From Rhodospirillales bacterium (lineage in GTDB: Bacteria > Pseudomonadota > Alphaproteobacteria > Micavibrionales > Micavibrionaceae), in contig CP060238.1 in assembly GCA_023898765.1 (NCBI GenBank), forward strand, positions 558,001-622,000: DNA of 64,000 bases. The letters run 5' to 3'. Of this stretch, positions 29,352-38,073 are shown in pieces (position 1 is the first letter of the stretch; every line of letters starts with the position of its first letter). Under the pieces are notes generated by a model. The model ran no database searches, was not told where the DNA came from, and saw only the letters and a program-made list of their open reading frames with translations. The position numbers were made by a program, and so were the translations under genes.

Positions 29352-29386
29352 AAAAGCCGCTTTTGTCTGGAAACGCGGCTTTTTTC
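29352..29386 (+). terminator. Rho-independent terminator after the redoxin gene
   Basis: A 9-bp stem (AAAAGCCGC, 29352-29360, with GCGGCTTTT, 29375-29383) is followed by a T run to 29385. It ends the DsbD-redoxin operon and shows that the TTG at 29363 cannot be the start of the next gene. Confidence 0.8.
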
Positions 29387-29410
29387 TACCTATTTCCCCC
29401 GCTTTGTATT

Positions 29411-31462
29411 ATGGTATTAAAATTAGAGCTCGATTGGAAGGAATCGGTTTTTAAGGAAATGGCTTCCGTTAAAAAAATTCAGAAGAAACAAACGTCGCAA
29501 AAAGCGCCTGCTTTAAAGACCGATGCCGCGTCGCCGCGGCTGATTGCAGATACGCAAGGATGCATTCTTTACGCCAATAGCGCTTTTGAAAAACTCTGCG
29601 GCGAGACGTCCTTAAAAGGGAAGGCGCTTGATAAGGTCATCACTTTCGAGCACCCTGAAGACGTTTTTCGAGCAAGTGCTTTATTCGGAGACAAGCAGGA
29701 GGGGGCTTTTGATTCTTTGCGGAGCGGGCTGCATCTTTTGTCTTTTCCTGGGAAAAAATCTAAGGAAAATCATAAAGATGCAAAGTCCACCCGCATGCAG
29801 TTTGATCGGGTGGAGACGGTGGACGGGCGGTGTTTTTTGATTGCTTCGGCACAGGAACAAACATCTTCGCTTTCTGAAAATATACTTGAGTTAATTAATT
29901 ATAAGCCCCGTAAGACAAAGTCTGCCCGGATCGCGCAGGAAATGTTTCCTTTTCTGGATATGTCTGACGATATCATGAGCATTTCAGACAAGGACGGAGT
30001 CTATTTGCAGACGAATGAAATATTTGTCCGGCAGCTTGGCTATGAAGACCGGGATATTGAAGGAAAAACCTTTATAGATCTTGTCCATCCGGACGATCGT
30101 GCGCATGTTCTGGCGTCCATGCAGGGATTGATGCATGCCGAGGACACGGCGTCCGATCTTCTCATCGATTTTGAAGCGCGCATCGTAACCAAAAGCGGAA
30201 GCATTCTGTGGATGAACTGGCGGCATAAGCGCGTCGGCGGGCATATCTACAGTATCGGGCGTGACGTTACGGAGATCAAAAAACAGGAAGAGGCTTTAAA
30301 ACGCCATGAGCGGCAGCTTTCAGAGGCTGAAACCATTGGCAAGATGGGGCATTGGCGCTGGCAGGTCGGTCAAGACGAAATTTTCTGGTCCGATGAAGTC
30401 TACCGGATTTTCGGGACAGACCCCGAGACCTTTGTTCCCTCATTGGATAACGTGAATTCCATGCTGCACCGGCGTGATGCCGGGCGCATGATCCAGGCTT
30501 TCCAACGCGCAATCATTGCACAAAATGATTACGACATGGATTTTGAAATTCGCGATCCCGGCGGCGAAACGCGTTTTGTTCGCTGCGAAGGGCGCTGTGA
30601 ACTGGATGAGGATGGCGATGTTGCTGCGCTCTATGGCATTATGCAGGACATTACCGAAGCGGTTTTGCATGAACGTGATTTGCGCACCGCAAAGGAATCG
30701 GCCGAGCGGGCCTATGCTTCTAAAACGCAGTTTCTGGCAAATATGAGCCACGAACTTCGCACGCCGCTCAATGCCATTATCGGTTTTTCCGAGATGATCC
30801 AGAGGCAGCTTTTGGGGCCGATCGGCACGGAGAAGTATCTCGAATATATCGCCGGTATTCGTGAAAGCGGGGAGCATCTTCTGGACCTTATCAGTGATAT
30901 TCTTGATATGTCCAAAATCGAGGCCGGAAAATATGAATTGGATCTGGAGGAAATCCGGCTTTCCAAGCTTATCAAACTGTCTATCCATATGATGGAAGGG
31001 CGTGCGCTGGAGAATGATATTCATATTCAGGCTGAAATAGATAACGAGGACCTGTTGATTGTTGCCGACAGACGGGGGGTTATGCAGATTTTGCTAAACC
31101 TGCTCTCCAACGCCGTAAAATTTTCCAAAAAGGGTGGAAAAATCACCGTTAAAGCTATTGAACGCGAGAAATATCTTTCCTTGCAAGTGCAGGATCACGG
31201 CATTGGTATTCCGGCCAACAAACTGAAAACGATTACGAATCCCTTTGAACAGGCCGCTTCACACTATACCCGCGAGCATGAAGGCTCCGGTCTGGGGCTG
31301 GCCATTACCAAGGAACTGGTAGAACTTCACGGCGGGACTCTCCACATCGAGTCTACACTTGGAAAGGGAACAACGGTAACCATCCGCTTGCCCTATGATG
31401 CTTCACAGGCGTGCCGTGCGCGCATGGAAGCTGCCAAACTGTCTTCTGCTGCTGCGGAGTGA
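29411..31462 (+). CDS. Multi-PAS sensor histidine kinase (DivJ/PleC-like core)
   Basis: It is a cytosolic two-component sensor of about 683 residues with no transmembrane segment. It has an N-terminal PAS-like region (~35-100), a PAS/PAC pair (~190-300) and a second PAS with PAC (~310-420). The HisKA domain has phosphoacceptor His in NMSHELRTPLNAIIGFSEM (~446), and the HATPase domain has LLNLLSNAVKFS, DHGIGIP and GSGLGLAITKEL. The SGEHLLDLISDILDMSKIEAGKY linker is typical of the alphaproteobacterial DivJ/PleC group. No receiver domain or regulator gene is adjacent, so it is an orphan. The start is uncertain: ATG 29411 and ATG 29459 are both possible, and neither has a well-spaced ribosome site. 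Confidence 0.88.
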   Translation: MVLKLELDWKESVFKEMASVKKIQKKQTSQKAPALKTDAASPRLIADTQGCILYANSAFEKLCGETSLKGKALDKVITFEHPEDVFRASALFGDKQEGAFDSLRSGLHLLSFPGKKSKENHKDAKSTRMQFDRVETVDGRCFLIASAQEQTSSLSENILELINYKPRKTKSARIAQEMFPFLDMSDDIMSISDKDGVYLQTNEIFVRQLGYEDRDIEGKTFIDLVHPDDRAHVLASMQGLMHAEDTASDLLIDFEARIVTKSGSILWMNWRHKRVGGHIYSIGRDVTEIKKQEEALKRHERQLSEAETIGKMGHWRWQVGQDEIFWSDEVYRIFGTDPETFVPSLDNVNSMLHRRDAGRMIQAFQRAIIAQNDYDMDFEIRDPGGETRFVRCEGRCELDEDGDVAALYGIMQDITEAVLHERDLRTAKESAERAYASKTQFLANMSHELRTPLNAIIGFSEMIQRQLLGPIGTEKYLEYIAGIRESGEHLLDLISDILDMSKIEAGKYELDLEEIRLSKLIKLSIHMMEGRALENDIHIQAEIDNEDLLIVADRRGVMQILLNLLSNAVKFSKKGGKITVKAIEREKYLSLQVQDHGIGIPANKLKTITNPFEQAASHYTREHEGSGLGLAITKELVELHGGTLHIESTLGKGTTVTIRLPYDASQACRARMEAAKLSSAAAE

Positions 31463-31484
31463 ATCGGTCAGAGCTTCCCGTGTT

Positions 31485-32414
31485 TTAATATGTTGCCTGC
31501 CGGAAAGCATGGAGCGCATGGCGTTCGGCCTCAAGACATCCCTGAAGTCCTTTACGAAAATCCGGATATTTCAACACCACGCCCAGTTCGTTTTTAATCT
31601 TGTCGTTCAAAACATATTTATTGTCTTCGTAGAAACTTCGTGCGATCGGCGCCATATCCGCTTCTTCATAGGGAATACAAGGCGGGGGTTCTATTCCCAA
31701 AAGGTTGCAGGCATATTCAATGACTTCATGGCTGGGACTTGGGTCATCATCCGCCAGATTATAGATGGACCCGGGATTTGGCCGTTCAAAAGAGGCCAGC
31801 AGCACCCGTGCGATGTCTTCCACGTGAATCCGGTTAAAAACCTGTCCGGGTTTGTCAATCCTGCGCGCGACACCGGCGCGAACAGAATCCAGCGCCGAGC
31901 TTCCGGGGCCATAAATCCCGGAGAGGCGAAAAATGTGAACGGGCAGATTATGAGAACGGTAAAGGGAGAGCCATTGTTCTTCCGCGTTCGCCCGGCGGGA
32001 GCCGCGCTGCGATGTGGGCTGGATTTTGGATGTTTCATCTACCTTTCCGCCCCCGCGGTCACCGTACACGGATGTTGTCGAGAGGTATCCCACCCACTCC
32101 AGATTCGGTAATTTGATTAAATCGTCAACATGGGCCAGAAAGGAAGGGTCTCCCTTGTCGTTGGGCGGGGTGGAAATCAGCAGGTGCGTAACGTCTTTCA
32201 GGACAAGGTACGGGTCGGATAAAGGGCATTCATAATCAAAAATGTGGGCGCGTATACGGCGCAGCAAAAGACTATTTCTTTTCTCCAAATCCCGGGTTGT
32301 CCCGGAAAGGGTCCAGTTTTGACCTTTTTTCTGTTTCAGCGCATGACCGAGGTAATCGCAGGTGTAACCATACCCGAAACAAAACAGTCTCTTGTTTATA
32401 TTGCTTTCGTCCAT
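31485..32414 (-). CDS. NAD(P)-binding SDR/epimerase-like protein (YeeZ-like)
   Basis: This 309-residue Rossmann protein is related to extended SDR epimerases. The nucleotide-binding loop is FCFGYGYTCDYLG, matching the GxGYxG variant of YeeZ-like proteins. Further family features are YLSTTSVYGDRGGG and the FRLSGIYGPG segment, followed by NRIHVEDIARVL. The catalytic YxxxK is not obvious, as in other YeeZ-type proteins. The substrate is unknown. The convergent histidine kinase ends 22 bases away. Confidence 0.8.
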   Translation of the reverse strand: MDESNINKRLFCFGYGYTCDYLGHALKQKKGQNWTLSGTTRDLEKRNSLLLRRIRAHIFDYECPLSDPYLVLKDVTHLLISTPPNDKGDPSFLAHVDDLIKLPNLEWVGYLSTTSVYGDRGGGKVDETSKIQPTSQRGSRRANAEEQWLSLYRSHNLPVHIFRLSGIYGPGSSALDSVRAGVARRIDKPGQVFNRIHVEDIARVLLASFERPNPGSIYNLADDDPSPSHEVIEYACNLLGIEPPPCIPYEEADMAPIARSFYEDNKYVLNDKIKNELGVVLKYPDFRKGLQGCLEAERHALHAFRQATY

Positions 32415-32480
32415 TCACCCTGCCGCTTTTTTGTTTTTTGCCCCAAGGCTTTATTTCCAGGGGACTTTATTTCGGCTCTT

Positions 32481-33149
32481 TTAAAAATCAACGTTTTCGT
32501 AATGTTCTACCGGCGTAAAGCCGGGAATACGGTCCTCCAGAAGCGCTTTAAAACTGGGACGCGATTTCACCCGCGCATACCAGTCTCTGGCCGCCTGATG
32601 TTCCTCCCACGGAACATCGCCGATATAATCCACAGCAGACAGATGCGCCGCCGCCGCAATATCCGCCAATGAAAAATCCTCTCCGGCCAGCCATGTCCGC
32701 TTATCCGTTAAAAATCCTATATAATCAAGGTGGTAGTGAATATTGGCATGCCCGGCCCGCACCGAAGGTCCGTGGGGTTCCCCCAGTTTTAACAGCCGCT
32801 TCATCATCTTCTCTCCCAGAAGATTGTCGCTGACTTCGTGGTTGAATTTGACGTCAAACCAGCCGACCAGCCGCCGTGTTTCGGCACGCTGGACGGGATC
32901 TGATCCCAAAAGATTCACCTGCGGGTAAACTTCTTCCATATATTCGCAAATCACCTGAGAATTAGCGAGCGTGGTGCCGTCCGGTTCTACGAGGACCGGG
33001 ACGTCTCCCGCCGGATTCATGGCCAGAAATTCTGTCCGGCGCTCCCATATTTTTTCGATTTCCAGCTCAAATTCGAGCTTTTTCTCGGCCAGCAAAACTC
33101 TGACCTTGCGTGAAAAAGGGTGAAGCCATAGATGATAGAGCGTTCTCAT
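32481..33149 (-). CDS. Glutathione S-transferase family protein
   Basis: This 222-residue cytosolic GST has an N-terminal thioredoxin-like domain (LYHLWLHPFSRKVRVLLAEK, then GDVPVLVEPDG with the cis-Pro, then ANSQVICEYMEE) and an all-helical C-terminal domain ending LAGEDFSLADIAAAAHL. A Ser (HPFSRK) is likely to occupy the thiol-activating position. The start at 33149 is the usual GST start; the longer frame to 33239 adds 30 residues of no known family. Confidence 0.88.
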   Translation of the reverse strand: MRTLYHLWLHPFSRKVRVLLAEKKLEFELEIEKIWERRTEFLAMNPAGDVPVLVEPDGTTLANSQVICEYMEEVYPQVNLLGSDPVQRAETRRLVGWFDVKFNHEVSDNLLGEKMMKRLLKLGEPHGPSVRAGHANIHYHLDYIGFLTDKRTWLAGEDFSLADIAAAAHLSAVDYIGDVPWEEHQAARDWYARVKSRPSFKALLEDRIPGFTPVEHYENVDF

Positions 33150-33402
33150 TATGGAAGACAGCTTACCGCAGCCATGCGGAGAATCATAGCGCTTTATATA
33201 AGGCTTATATAAACGAGAAAAGGAAAGCGAAAGGCCCAAAAGATATTTTTCTTGCCGGAAATATGAAATATATGTAAATAATTTGCAGTATTACAACCGG
33301 GGAAAAACCAAAAAATGACAAAGGAAGCAAAAAGATTGAGAACAAGGTCCGAGATAGACCATGTAGACGGCAAACCCAGACGCATCCAGATTAAGGAAGC
33401 GT
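33150..33402. other. 253-base intergenic region without a convincing gene
   Basis: This is AT-rich, upstream of the GST gene and downstream of the b561-YceI gene. It contains ATAAGGCTTATATAA-like A/T motifs near 33200 that could form part of a GST promoter. A short plus-strand frame (33315-33440, 41 codons) is open but has no ribosome site and overlaps the neighbour's 3' end, so it is not called. Confidence 0.4.
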
Positions 33403-34623
33403 TTAGGGCTGCAGGGCCGTCAGGGAGATATGGACCCTGACGGAGGTATCGACGTTTTTCGCGCTTGCCCATTCTTCCTGCCCGATGCCGAAATCCAGAC
33501 GGTTGAGTCCCAGCGCGCCTTTCATATGCGCCGTTTTCACGCCGTTTTCCCCGGTTTCGATATCGAGTGTAAAAGGCAGGGAGACGGGCAGACTTACGCC
33601 CCGGATGCTTAAATTTCCCACCGCGATATAGCGGTTTCCTTGCGCTTTTTCGATGACAATAGTTTCAAACTGGGCCTGCGGGTGGTTTTCGACATCAAAC
33701 CAGTCTGCCGAGACAATCTGTTCGTCCCGTTCGTCATTTTGGGTTGCGGCAGAGCTCATATCAATACGGACAAATGCTTTGCTGCTTTCCAGATTGTCGG
33801 GGTCGAAAATAATATTTCCTTCAAACTTCTGAAAACGCCCGGTAAAGGAAACGCCGTTCATGGCGGTTTCGAATTCCAGCGCACTTTTTTCAGGCACAAT
33901 CGCCCAGCCATGCTTTCCGATGGCGCTGAAATCGATCTGGGAAGCTTGCTTTTCTGCGCTTTGCGGCATTTGTCCGGAAGCTTCCTTTTTTTCATTTTCT
34001 TCCTTTTCTGTCAGGAGGTATCCAACTCCCCCAAAGAAAAGGATGGTAAGTGCAAACAGGATCAGCGCAGATACCGGGGATTTTGAAAACATCATACGTG
34101 CCATTGTTGTGTCTTTGTCCAAAGCGAAATGCTTGAAGGCGCCCGCAACATGAAGGGCCAGAGCCGCAAGTAACCCAAAGGCGAAAATTTCATGCGCTTC
34201 CTTCATAATTTTGGAAATGGCCTTGTCTTTTTCTATGAGGGCAGGGATCTCCAGACCGAAGAAAGCGACCGGATGCCCTCCGGCATTGGACATGAGAACG
34301 CCTGAAAGCGGTAACCCGAGCATCAGGAGGTAAAGCGCAAATTGAACGACTTTAGCGAGCAGGTGTTCCCAATGCGCCTGCGTTTTCAGCGCATCCGGCG
34401 CCGGGCTGATAAAGCGCGACACCAACCGGCAAATGACAAGAATCAGGACAACAAGACCGAAAGATTTGTGCAGGCCGTAGACCTGGAATTTTTCAGGACT
34501 GGCGGGCATTTCATCCATAAACAAGCCCACCAGCACCAGGCTGAAAATTACCAGCGCCGTTGCCCAGTGAAGCGCTTTGGAGACGGCGCTGTATTCTTCT
34601 TTTTTTGTATTTTCAAAATTCAT
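33403..34623 (-). CDS. Cytochrome b561 - YceI fusion protein
   Basis: This 406-residue fusion joins two domains. Residues ~10-180 are a bacterial cytochrome b561 (CybB-type) membrane domain with heme-ligand-type histidines (KALHWATALVIF, VYGLHKSFGLV, KEAHEIFAFGLLAALALH). A fifth hydrophobic helix follows (~190-207). After a charged linker, residues ~225-406 form a YceI lipocalin-like domain on the periplasmic side. YceI domains bind isoprenoid chains such as polyprenyl or quinone, and b561 moves electrons through quinone and heme, so the fusion suggests a quinone-handling device. It overlaps by ATGA the stop of the stand-alone yceI upstream. Confidence 0.9.
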   Translation of the reverse strand: MNFENTKKEEYSAVSKALHWATALVIFSLVLVGLFMDEMPASPEKFQVYGLHKSFGLVVLILVICRLVSRFISPAPDALKTQAHWEHLLAKVVQFALYLLMLGLPLSGVLMSNAGGHPVAFFGLEIPALIEKDKAISKIMKEAHEIFAFGLLAALALHVAGAFKHFALDKDTTMARMMFSKSPVSALILFALTILFFGGVGYLLTEKEENEKKEASGQMPQSAEKQASQIDFSAIGKHGWAIVPEKSALEFETAMNGVSFTGRFQKFEGNIIFDPDNLESSKAFVRIDMSSAATQNDERDEQIVSADWFDVENHPQAQFETIVIEKAQGNRYIAVGNLSIRGVSLPVSLPFTLDIETGENGVKTAHMKGALGLNRLDFGIGQEEWASAKNVDTSVRVHISLTALQP

Positions 34624-35222
34624 TCGTTTACCACATTTCCGTCCTGACGGATTCCCTCAACTTCCAGATGAATATTTACATCATCTCCGATCATGGGCAA
34701 ACCGTATTCCATCCCGAAATCAGACCGTTTTATGTTTGTCACGGCCGAAAATCCTGCCACGTATTTTCCGCTAAAGGGATGTTTTCCGGCTTTGTTAAAA
34801 ACCGTATCCAGTGTGACGGGTTTTGTCACGCCCAGAAGAGTCAGCTCCCCATTGATTTTTGCCGTTTTATCACCCGTAATTTCGATAGTTGTTCCCTTAA
34901 AAACCATGTCTGGAAATTTTTCGACATCAAAAAAATCCTTGCTTTTCAGGTGGGTGTCCCATGCTTCATCGTCCATATCAATGCCGGATGTCCGGATGGT
35001 GACTTCTACCTTCGATTTTTCCGGTTCTTCGCGGTTAAACTCTATAAAACCGTCATAATCGTGGAACTCTCCTTGTGAATTGGAAAATCCGAGGTGATTC
35101 ACAAAAAACAGGATTTGTGTATGGGCTTTGTCGAAATCATAACGTTCAACGTCGGCGCGGGCCGGTGAAACGGAAAAGGCAAGGAGTAAAAAAGCCAGTG
35201 CAGCTATAAAAGGGCGTCTCAT
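34620..35222 (-). CDS. YceI-family periplasmic protein
   Basis: This 200-residue lipocalin-like protein has a signal peptide (FSVSPARAD, cleavage ~23). The characteristic motifs are YDFDKAHTQILFFVNHLGFSN, SKDFFDVEKFPDM and TLLGVTKPVTLD. It probably binds a long isoprenoid in the periplasm. It lies 24 bases after the small membrane protein gene and overlaps by ATGA the b561-YceI fusion, whose C-terminal half is its paralogue. The three genes form one operon. Confidence 0.92.
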   Translation of the reverse strand: MRRPFIAALAFLLLAFSVSPARADVERYDFDKAHTQILFFVNHLGFSNSQGEFHDYDGFIEFNREEPEKSKVEVTIRTSGIDMDDEAWDTHLKSKDFFDVEKFPDMVFKGTTIEITGDKTAKINGELTLLGVTKPVTLDTVFNKAGKHPFSGKYVAGFSAVTNIKRSDFGMEYGLPMIGDDVNIHLEVEGIRQDGNVVNE

Positions 35223-35246
35223 GAAAATTCCTTTGCTATTGTGTTC

Positions 35247-35465
35247 CTAATTCGTCAACGAGATCGGGTGGGTTTCATACATCCATAGTCCCGCATAAAG
35301 GCCCCCGGCAGCAACCATCCAGACAAAGAGTCCGTAGGGCCAGCGCAGACTTTTGTTTTCAAGCAGTTCGCGGGCACTGCGTCCGCGCAAAAACAGATGG
35401 ATCATAAACAGTCCCCACGCAAAACCGCCAACAAATCCTATAACGCCATAGATATAGACCATCAT
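35247..35465 (-). CDS. Small two-helix membrane protein, unknown function
   Basis: This 72-residue protein has two hydrophobic helices (~5-25 and ~47-65) joined by a basic loop (RGRSARELLENKSLRWP). Nothing else is recognisable. It starts the operon with YceI and the b561-YceI fusion, so it may assist that system; this is inference from position only. Either of two consecutive ATG codons may be the start. Confidence 0.65.
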   Translation of the reverse strand: MMVYIYGVIGFVGGFAWGLFMIHLFLRGRSARELLENKSLRWPYGLFVWMVAAGGLYAGLWMYETHPISLTN

Positions 35466-35516
35466 CCAGTTCTTCTATAGTCTCGCCAAGGTAGAGAATA
35501 GGAGATTAACACATTC

Positions 35517-36329
35517 ATGCCATTAATCCATATACTCATTCTGGCTCTAGTTCAGGGGATTACGGAATTTCTTCCGGTCAGCTCCAGCGGGCATCTGGTG
35601 TTGCTCCATTCTTTTTGGGAGGGGGGGGCTGTCGATTTGTGCTGGGAACAAAACCGGACCCTTGATATTGGCCTCCATGTCGGCACATTGCTTTCTGTCC
35701 TGCTTTATTACCGCCGGGATGTTGTGGCTATGATAGGCGGTCTTAAAAGTCCGAAATCGGACGGAGGGCAACTCCTGAAATATGTTTTTCTGGCGTCACT
35801 TCCGGCTGTGCTGGCCGGATTTATGCTGCACAAAATGCAGCCGTCCCTGCTGTGCCTGATAGAAGTTATGGCCTGGATGATGCTGGTTTTCGGGATAGTT
35901 TTATGGATTGCCGACCGCTATTTCACGGGGAACAAAGAGCTTTCGGCGATGGGCGTGCGTGACGCTTTTCTGATCGGACTGGCCCAGACCCTGGCTCTCG
36001 TGCCGGGGACCAGCCGCTCCGGCATTACCATGACGGCCGGATTGTTTCTCGGGTTCTCCCGCACCGAATCTGCCCGCTTCTCCCTTTTGCTTGCCATTGT
36101 GGCCATTAGCGGCGCCGGCACGCTGGGCGCTCTGGATCTTTGGGTTTCAGGGGACCTCGAGCTTGGCATGGATGTGCTGATTGCCGTTATCCTGTCCTTT
36201 TTGGTGGGGTGGGGGGCGATTGCGCTGATGATAAAATGGCTTGAAAAAGCAACCTTTACCCCCTTTGCTGTTTACCGTCTTATCTTTGGAACCGCCCTTT
36301 TGGGGCTGGTTTATTCCGGCGTGCTTTGA
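35517..36329 (+). CDS. uppP: Undecaprenyl-diphosphate phosphatase
   Basis: It recycles the lipid carrier for wall synthesis by dephosphorylating undecaprenyl diphosphate, acting in the inner membrane. It has 270 residues and about eight helices. The two conserved BacA/UppP motifs are present: GITEFLPVSSSGHLVL (~15-30) and PGTSRSGITMTAGLFLG (~163-179). It has the full family length. Its 3' end overlaps the convergent rsmD by 19 bases. Confidence 0.96.
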   Translation: MPLIHILILALVQGITEFLPVSSSGHLVLLHSFWEGGAVDLCWEQNRTLDIGLHVGTLLSVLLYYRRDVVAMIGGLKSPKSDGGQLLKYVFLASLPAVLAGFMLHKMQPSLLCLIEVMAWMMLVFGIVLWIADRYFTGNKELSAMGVRDAFLIGLAQTLALVPGTSRSGITMTAGLFLGFSRTESARFSLLLAIVAISGAGTLGALDLWVSGDLELGMDVLIAVILSFLVGWGAIALMIKWLEKATFTPFAVYRLIFGTALLGLVYSGVL

Positions 36330-36868
36330 GCCAGAATAATTTTTGTATCGCCGTAGGTTTTTTCCTGCAAAACCGTCAGGCCGCAAATATCCGGGTTTTC
36401 TTTTGCGCCCATCTCCAGCAGAAAAAGGCTTTTGTCTTCTATCCAGCCGTCTTGCAGCAATCTCTGGATCGTCCTGAAAAGAAGGTCTTTCCCGTAAGGG
36501 GGGTCGAGAAAAACCAGATCTATCCGGCCTGTCTCCTGCGGTTTTTTTGATGGTTTTGTTGCATCTTGCAAAGATATTTTGCTGCATTCTTCCAATTGCA
36601 AAAGTGCAACATTTTCTCTGCAAAGAGCTACAGATGCAGGGCTGGTGTCCCAGAAATGGCAAAAATCCGCTCCTTGTGACAAGGCTTCCAGCCCGAGGGC
36701 CCCGCTTCCGCAGAACGCGTCCAGAACACGGGCACCCGCCACACCGCCGCGGGCATTCAGCATATTGAAAATGGCCTGCCGGACTTTATCGCTTGTAGGC
36801 CGGATATCCCGGCCTTTAGGCGGCTTTAAAGACCGCCCGCGGAGATGTCCGCCTGAAATTTTCATCAT
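36311..36868 (-). CDS. rsmD: 16S rRNA (guanine966-N2)-methyltransferase
   Basis: It methylates G966 of 16S rRNA. In its 185 residues it shows the RsmD start (ISGGHLRGRSLKPPKG), RPTSDKVRQAIFNML, the SAM-binding loop LDAFCGSGALGLEALSQGA and the catalytic motif FLDPPYGKDL. It overlaps by ATGA the upstream pseudouridine synthase gene, and its last codons overlap the end of uppP. Confidence 0.95.
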   Translation of the reverse strand: MMKISGGHLRGRSLKPPKGRDIRPTSDKVRQAIFNMLNARGGVAGARVLDAFCGSGALGLEALSQGADFCHFWDTSPASVALCRENVALLQLEECSKISLQDATKPSKKPQETGRIDLVFLDPPYGKDLLFRTIQRLLQDGWIEDKSLFLLEMGAKENPDICGLTVLQEKTYGDTKIILAQSTPE

Positions 36869-37605
36869 TTAAAGACCCCGGGTATCTGGTCTTTCAGAAC
36901 CTTTTGTTTGACTTCCAGCACGGCGCCTTTGGGGAGTTTTCCGAGGTGAAAGGGGCCGTAGGATATACGAATCAGGCGGTTTACCTTTAGATTCAGGGCT
37001 TCCATGACATTGCGGATTTCACGGTTTTTTCCTTCTTTGAGACTCATGGTCATCCAGGCGTTGTCTCCCTGCTGTTTTTCAAGCTCCGCTTCTATCGGGC
37101 CGTATTGAATATTGCCGACTTTCAGGCCGTTTTTCAGCTTGTCCAGCCGGTCCTGCGTAATACGGCCATGCGCCCGCACGCGGTAGCAACGCGTCCAGCC
37201 CGTTGCCGGAAGTTCCAGATGCCGCGCCAGTTCCCCGTTATTGGTGAGCAGCAAAAGCCCTTCGGTATTCATATCCAGCCGTCCCACGCTCATGACGCGG
37301 GGCAGGTCTTTGGGCAATTTGTCAAAGATCGTATCGCGGCCTTTTTCATCCCTGTTTGTGCTTACGAGCCCTGCGGGCTTGTGGTAGAGGAACAGGCGCG
37401 TTTTTTCTTTTCCGGGCAGGGCTTTCCCGTCGACAAGGATCTTGTCTTCGCCTGTAACCGTTTGTGCGGGGGTGTCCAGGATTTTGCCGTTCAGACTGAC
37501 ACGTCCCTCGCCAACCCAGCGTTCGGCTTCCCTGCGGGAACAAAGTCCTGCCCTTGCTATAACTTTGGCTATTCTCTCGCCTTTGCTTTTATTCTCGTTT
37601 TCCAT
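36865..37605 (-). CDS. Pseudouridine synthase, RsuA/RluB/E/F family
   Basis: This 246-residue protein has an N-terminal S4 RNA-binding domain (AKVIARAGLCSRREAERWVGEG, given here in family terms, ~13-60) and a catalytic domain with the Asp motif SVGRLDMNTEGLLLLTN (~95-111). The RNA target (23S U2605 for RluB) is likely but cannot be proven. The gene is divergent from tadA with 12 bases between the starts, so promoters must overlap the coding ends or lie inside. Confidence 0.9.
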   Translation of the reverse strand: MENENKSKGERIAKVIARAGLCSRREAERWVGEGRVSLNGKILDTPAQTVTGEDKILVDGKALPGKEKTRLFLYHKPAGLVSTNRDEKGRDTIFDKLPKDLPRVMSVGRLDMNTEGLLLLTNNGELARHLELPATGWTRCYRVRAHGRITQDRLDKLKNGLKVGNIQYGPIEAELEKQQGDNAWMTMSLKEGKNREIRNVMEALNLKVNRLIRISYGPFHLGKLPKGAVLEVKQKVLKDQIPGVFK

Positions 37606-37617
37606 TATCTAACCTCT

Positions 37618-38073
37618 ATGGAAGACGACCATATCTATATGCAGGCTGCGATGGAAGAGGCTAAAAAGGCACGTCTCAGAGACGAGGTGCCCATCGGGGC
37701 CGTTTTGGTCGATTCGCTGAGCGGTGAAATTGTAACAAGAGACGGAAACCGGACAATTGAACGGGCCGATCCCACGGCGCATGCCGAAATTCTGGTTATC
37801 CGGGAGGAATGTAAAAAACGCGGTGTTCAACGCATTCCAGAATGTGACCTCTATGTCACATTAGAGCCTTGTGCAATGTGTGCAGCGGCGATCTCTTTTG
37901 CCCGCATCCGAAGACTGGTTTACGGTGCGTCCGACCCGAAAGGCGGCGCGATCGAGCACGGTCCCCGTTTTTTCGGGCAACCGACCTGTCATCATAAAAT
38001 CGAAATTGCTGCAGGCGTTCATGCCGGCCCGAGCGGGCAAATTCTGAAAGATTTTTTCGCGTCAAAGCGTTAG
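37618..38073 (+). CDS. tadA: tRNA-specific adenosine deaminase
   Basis: It converts A34 to inosine in tRNA-Arg(ACG). In 151 residues it has the zinc deaminase motifs ADPTAHAEILVI (HAE) and TLEPCAMCAAAI (PCxxC). A longer in-frame reading to 37105 is a shadow of the divergent pseudouridine synthase gene; the start is ATG 37618 by homology. Its stop overlaps the convergent purD stop by 4 bases. Confidence 0.95.
   Translation: MEDDHIYMQAAMEEAKKARLRDEVPIGAVLVDSLSGEIVTRDGNRTIERADPTAHAEILVIREECKKRGVQRIPECDLYVTLEPCAMCAAAISFARIRRLVYGASDPKGGAIEHGPRFFGQPTCHHKIEIAAGVHAGPSGQILKDFFASKR

Noticed and set aside
29363..29410. TTG start for the histidine kinase
   Set aside because: It lies inside the rho-independent terminator of the preceding gene.
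33315..33440. Open frame of 41 codons between the b561-YceI and GST genes
   Set aside because: No ribosome site, overlaps the 3' end of the neighbouring gene, and the composition is not convincing as protein.
37105..37617. In-frame upstream extension of tadA
   Set aside because: It runs antisense through the pseudouridine synthase gene, and the conserved TadA sequence begins at 37618.
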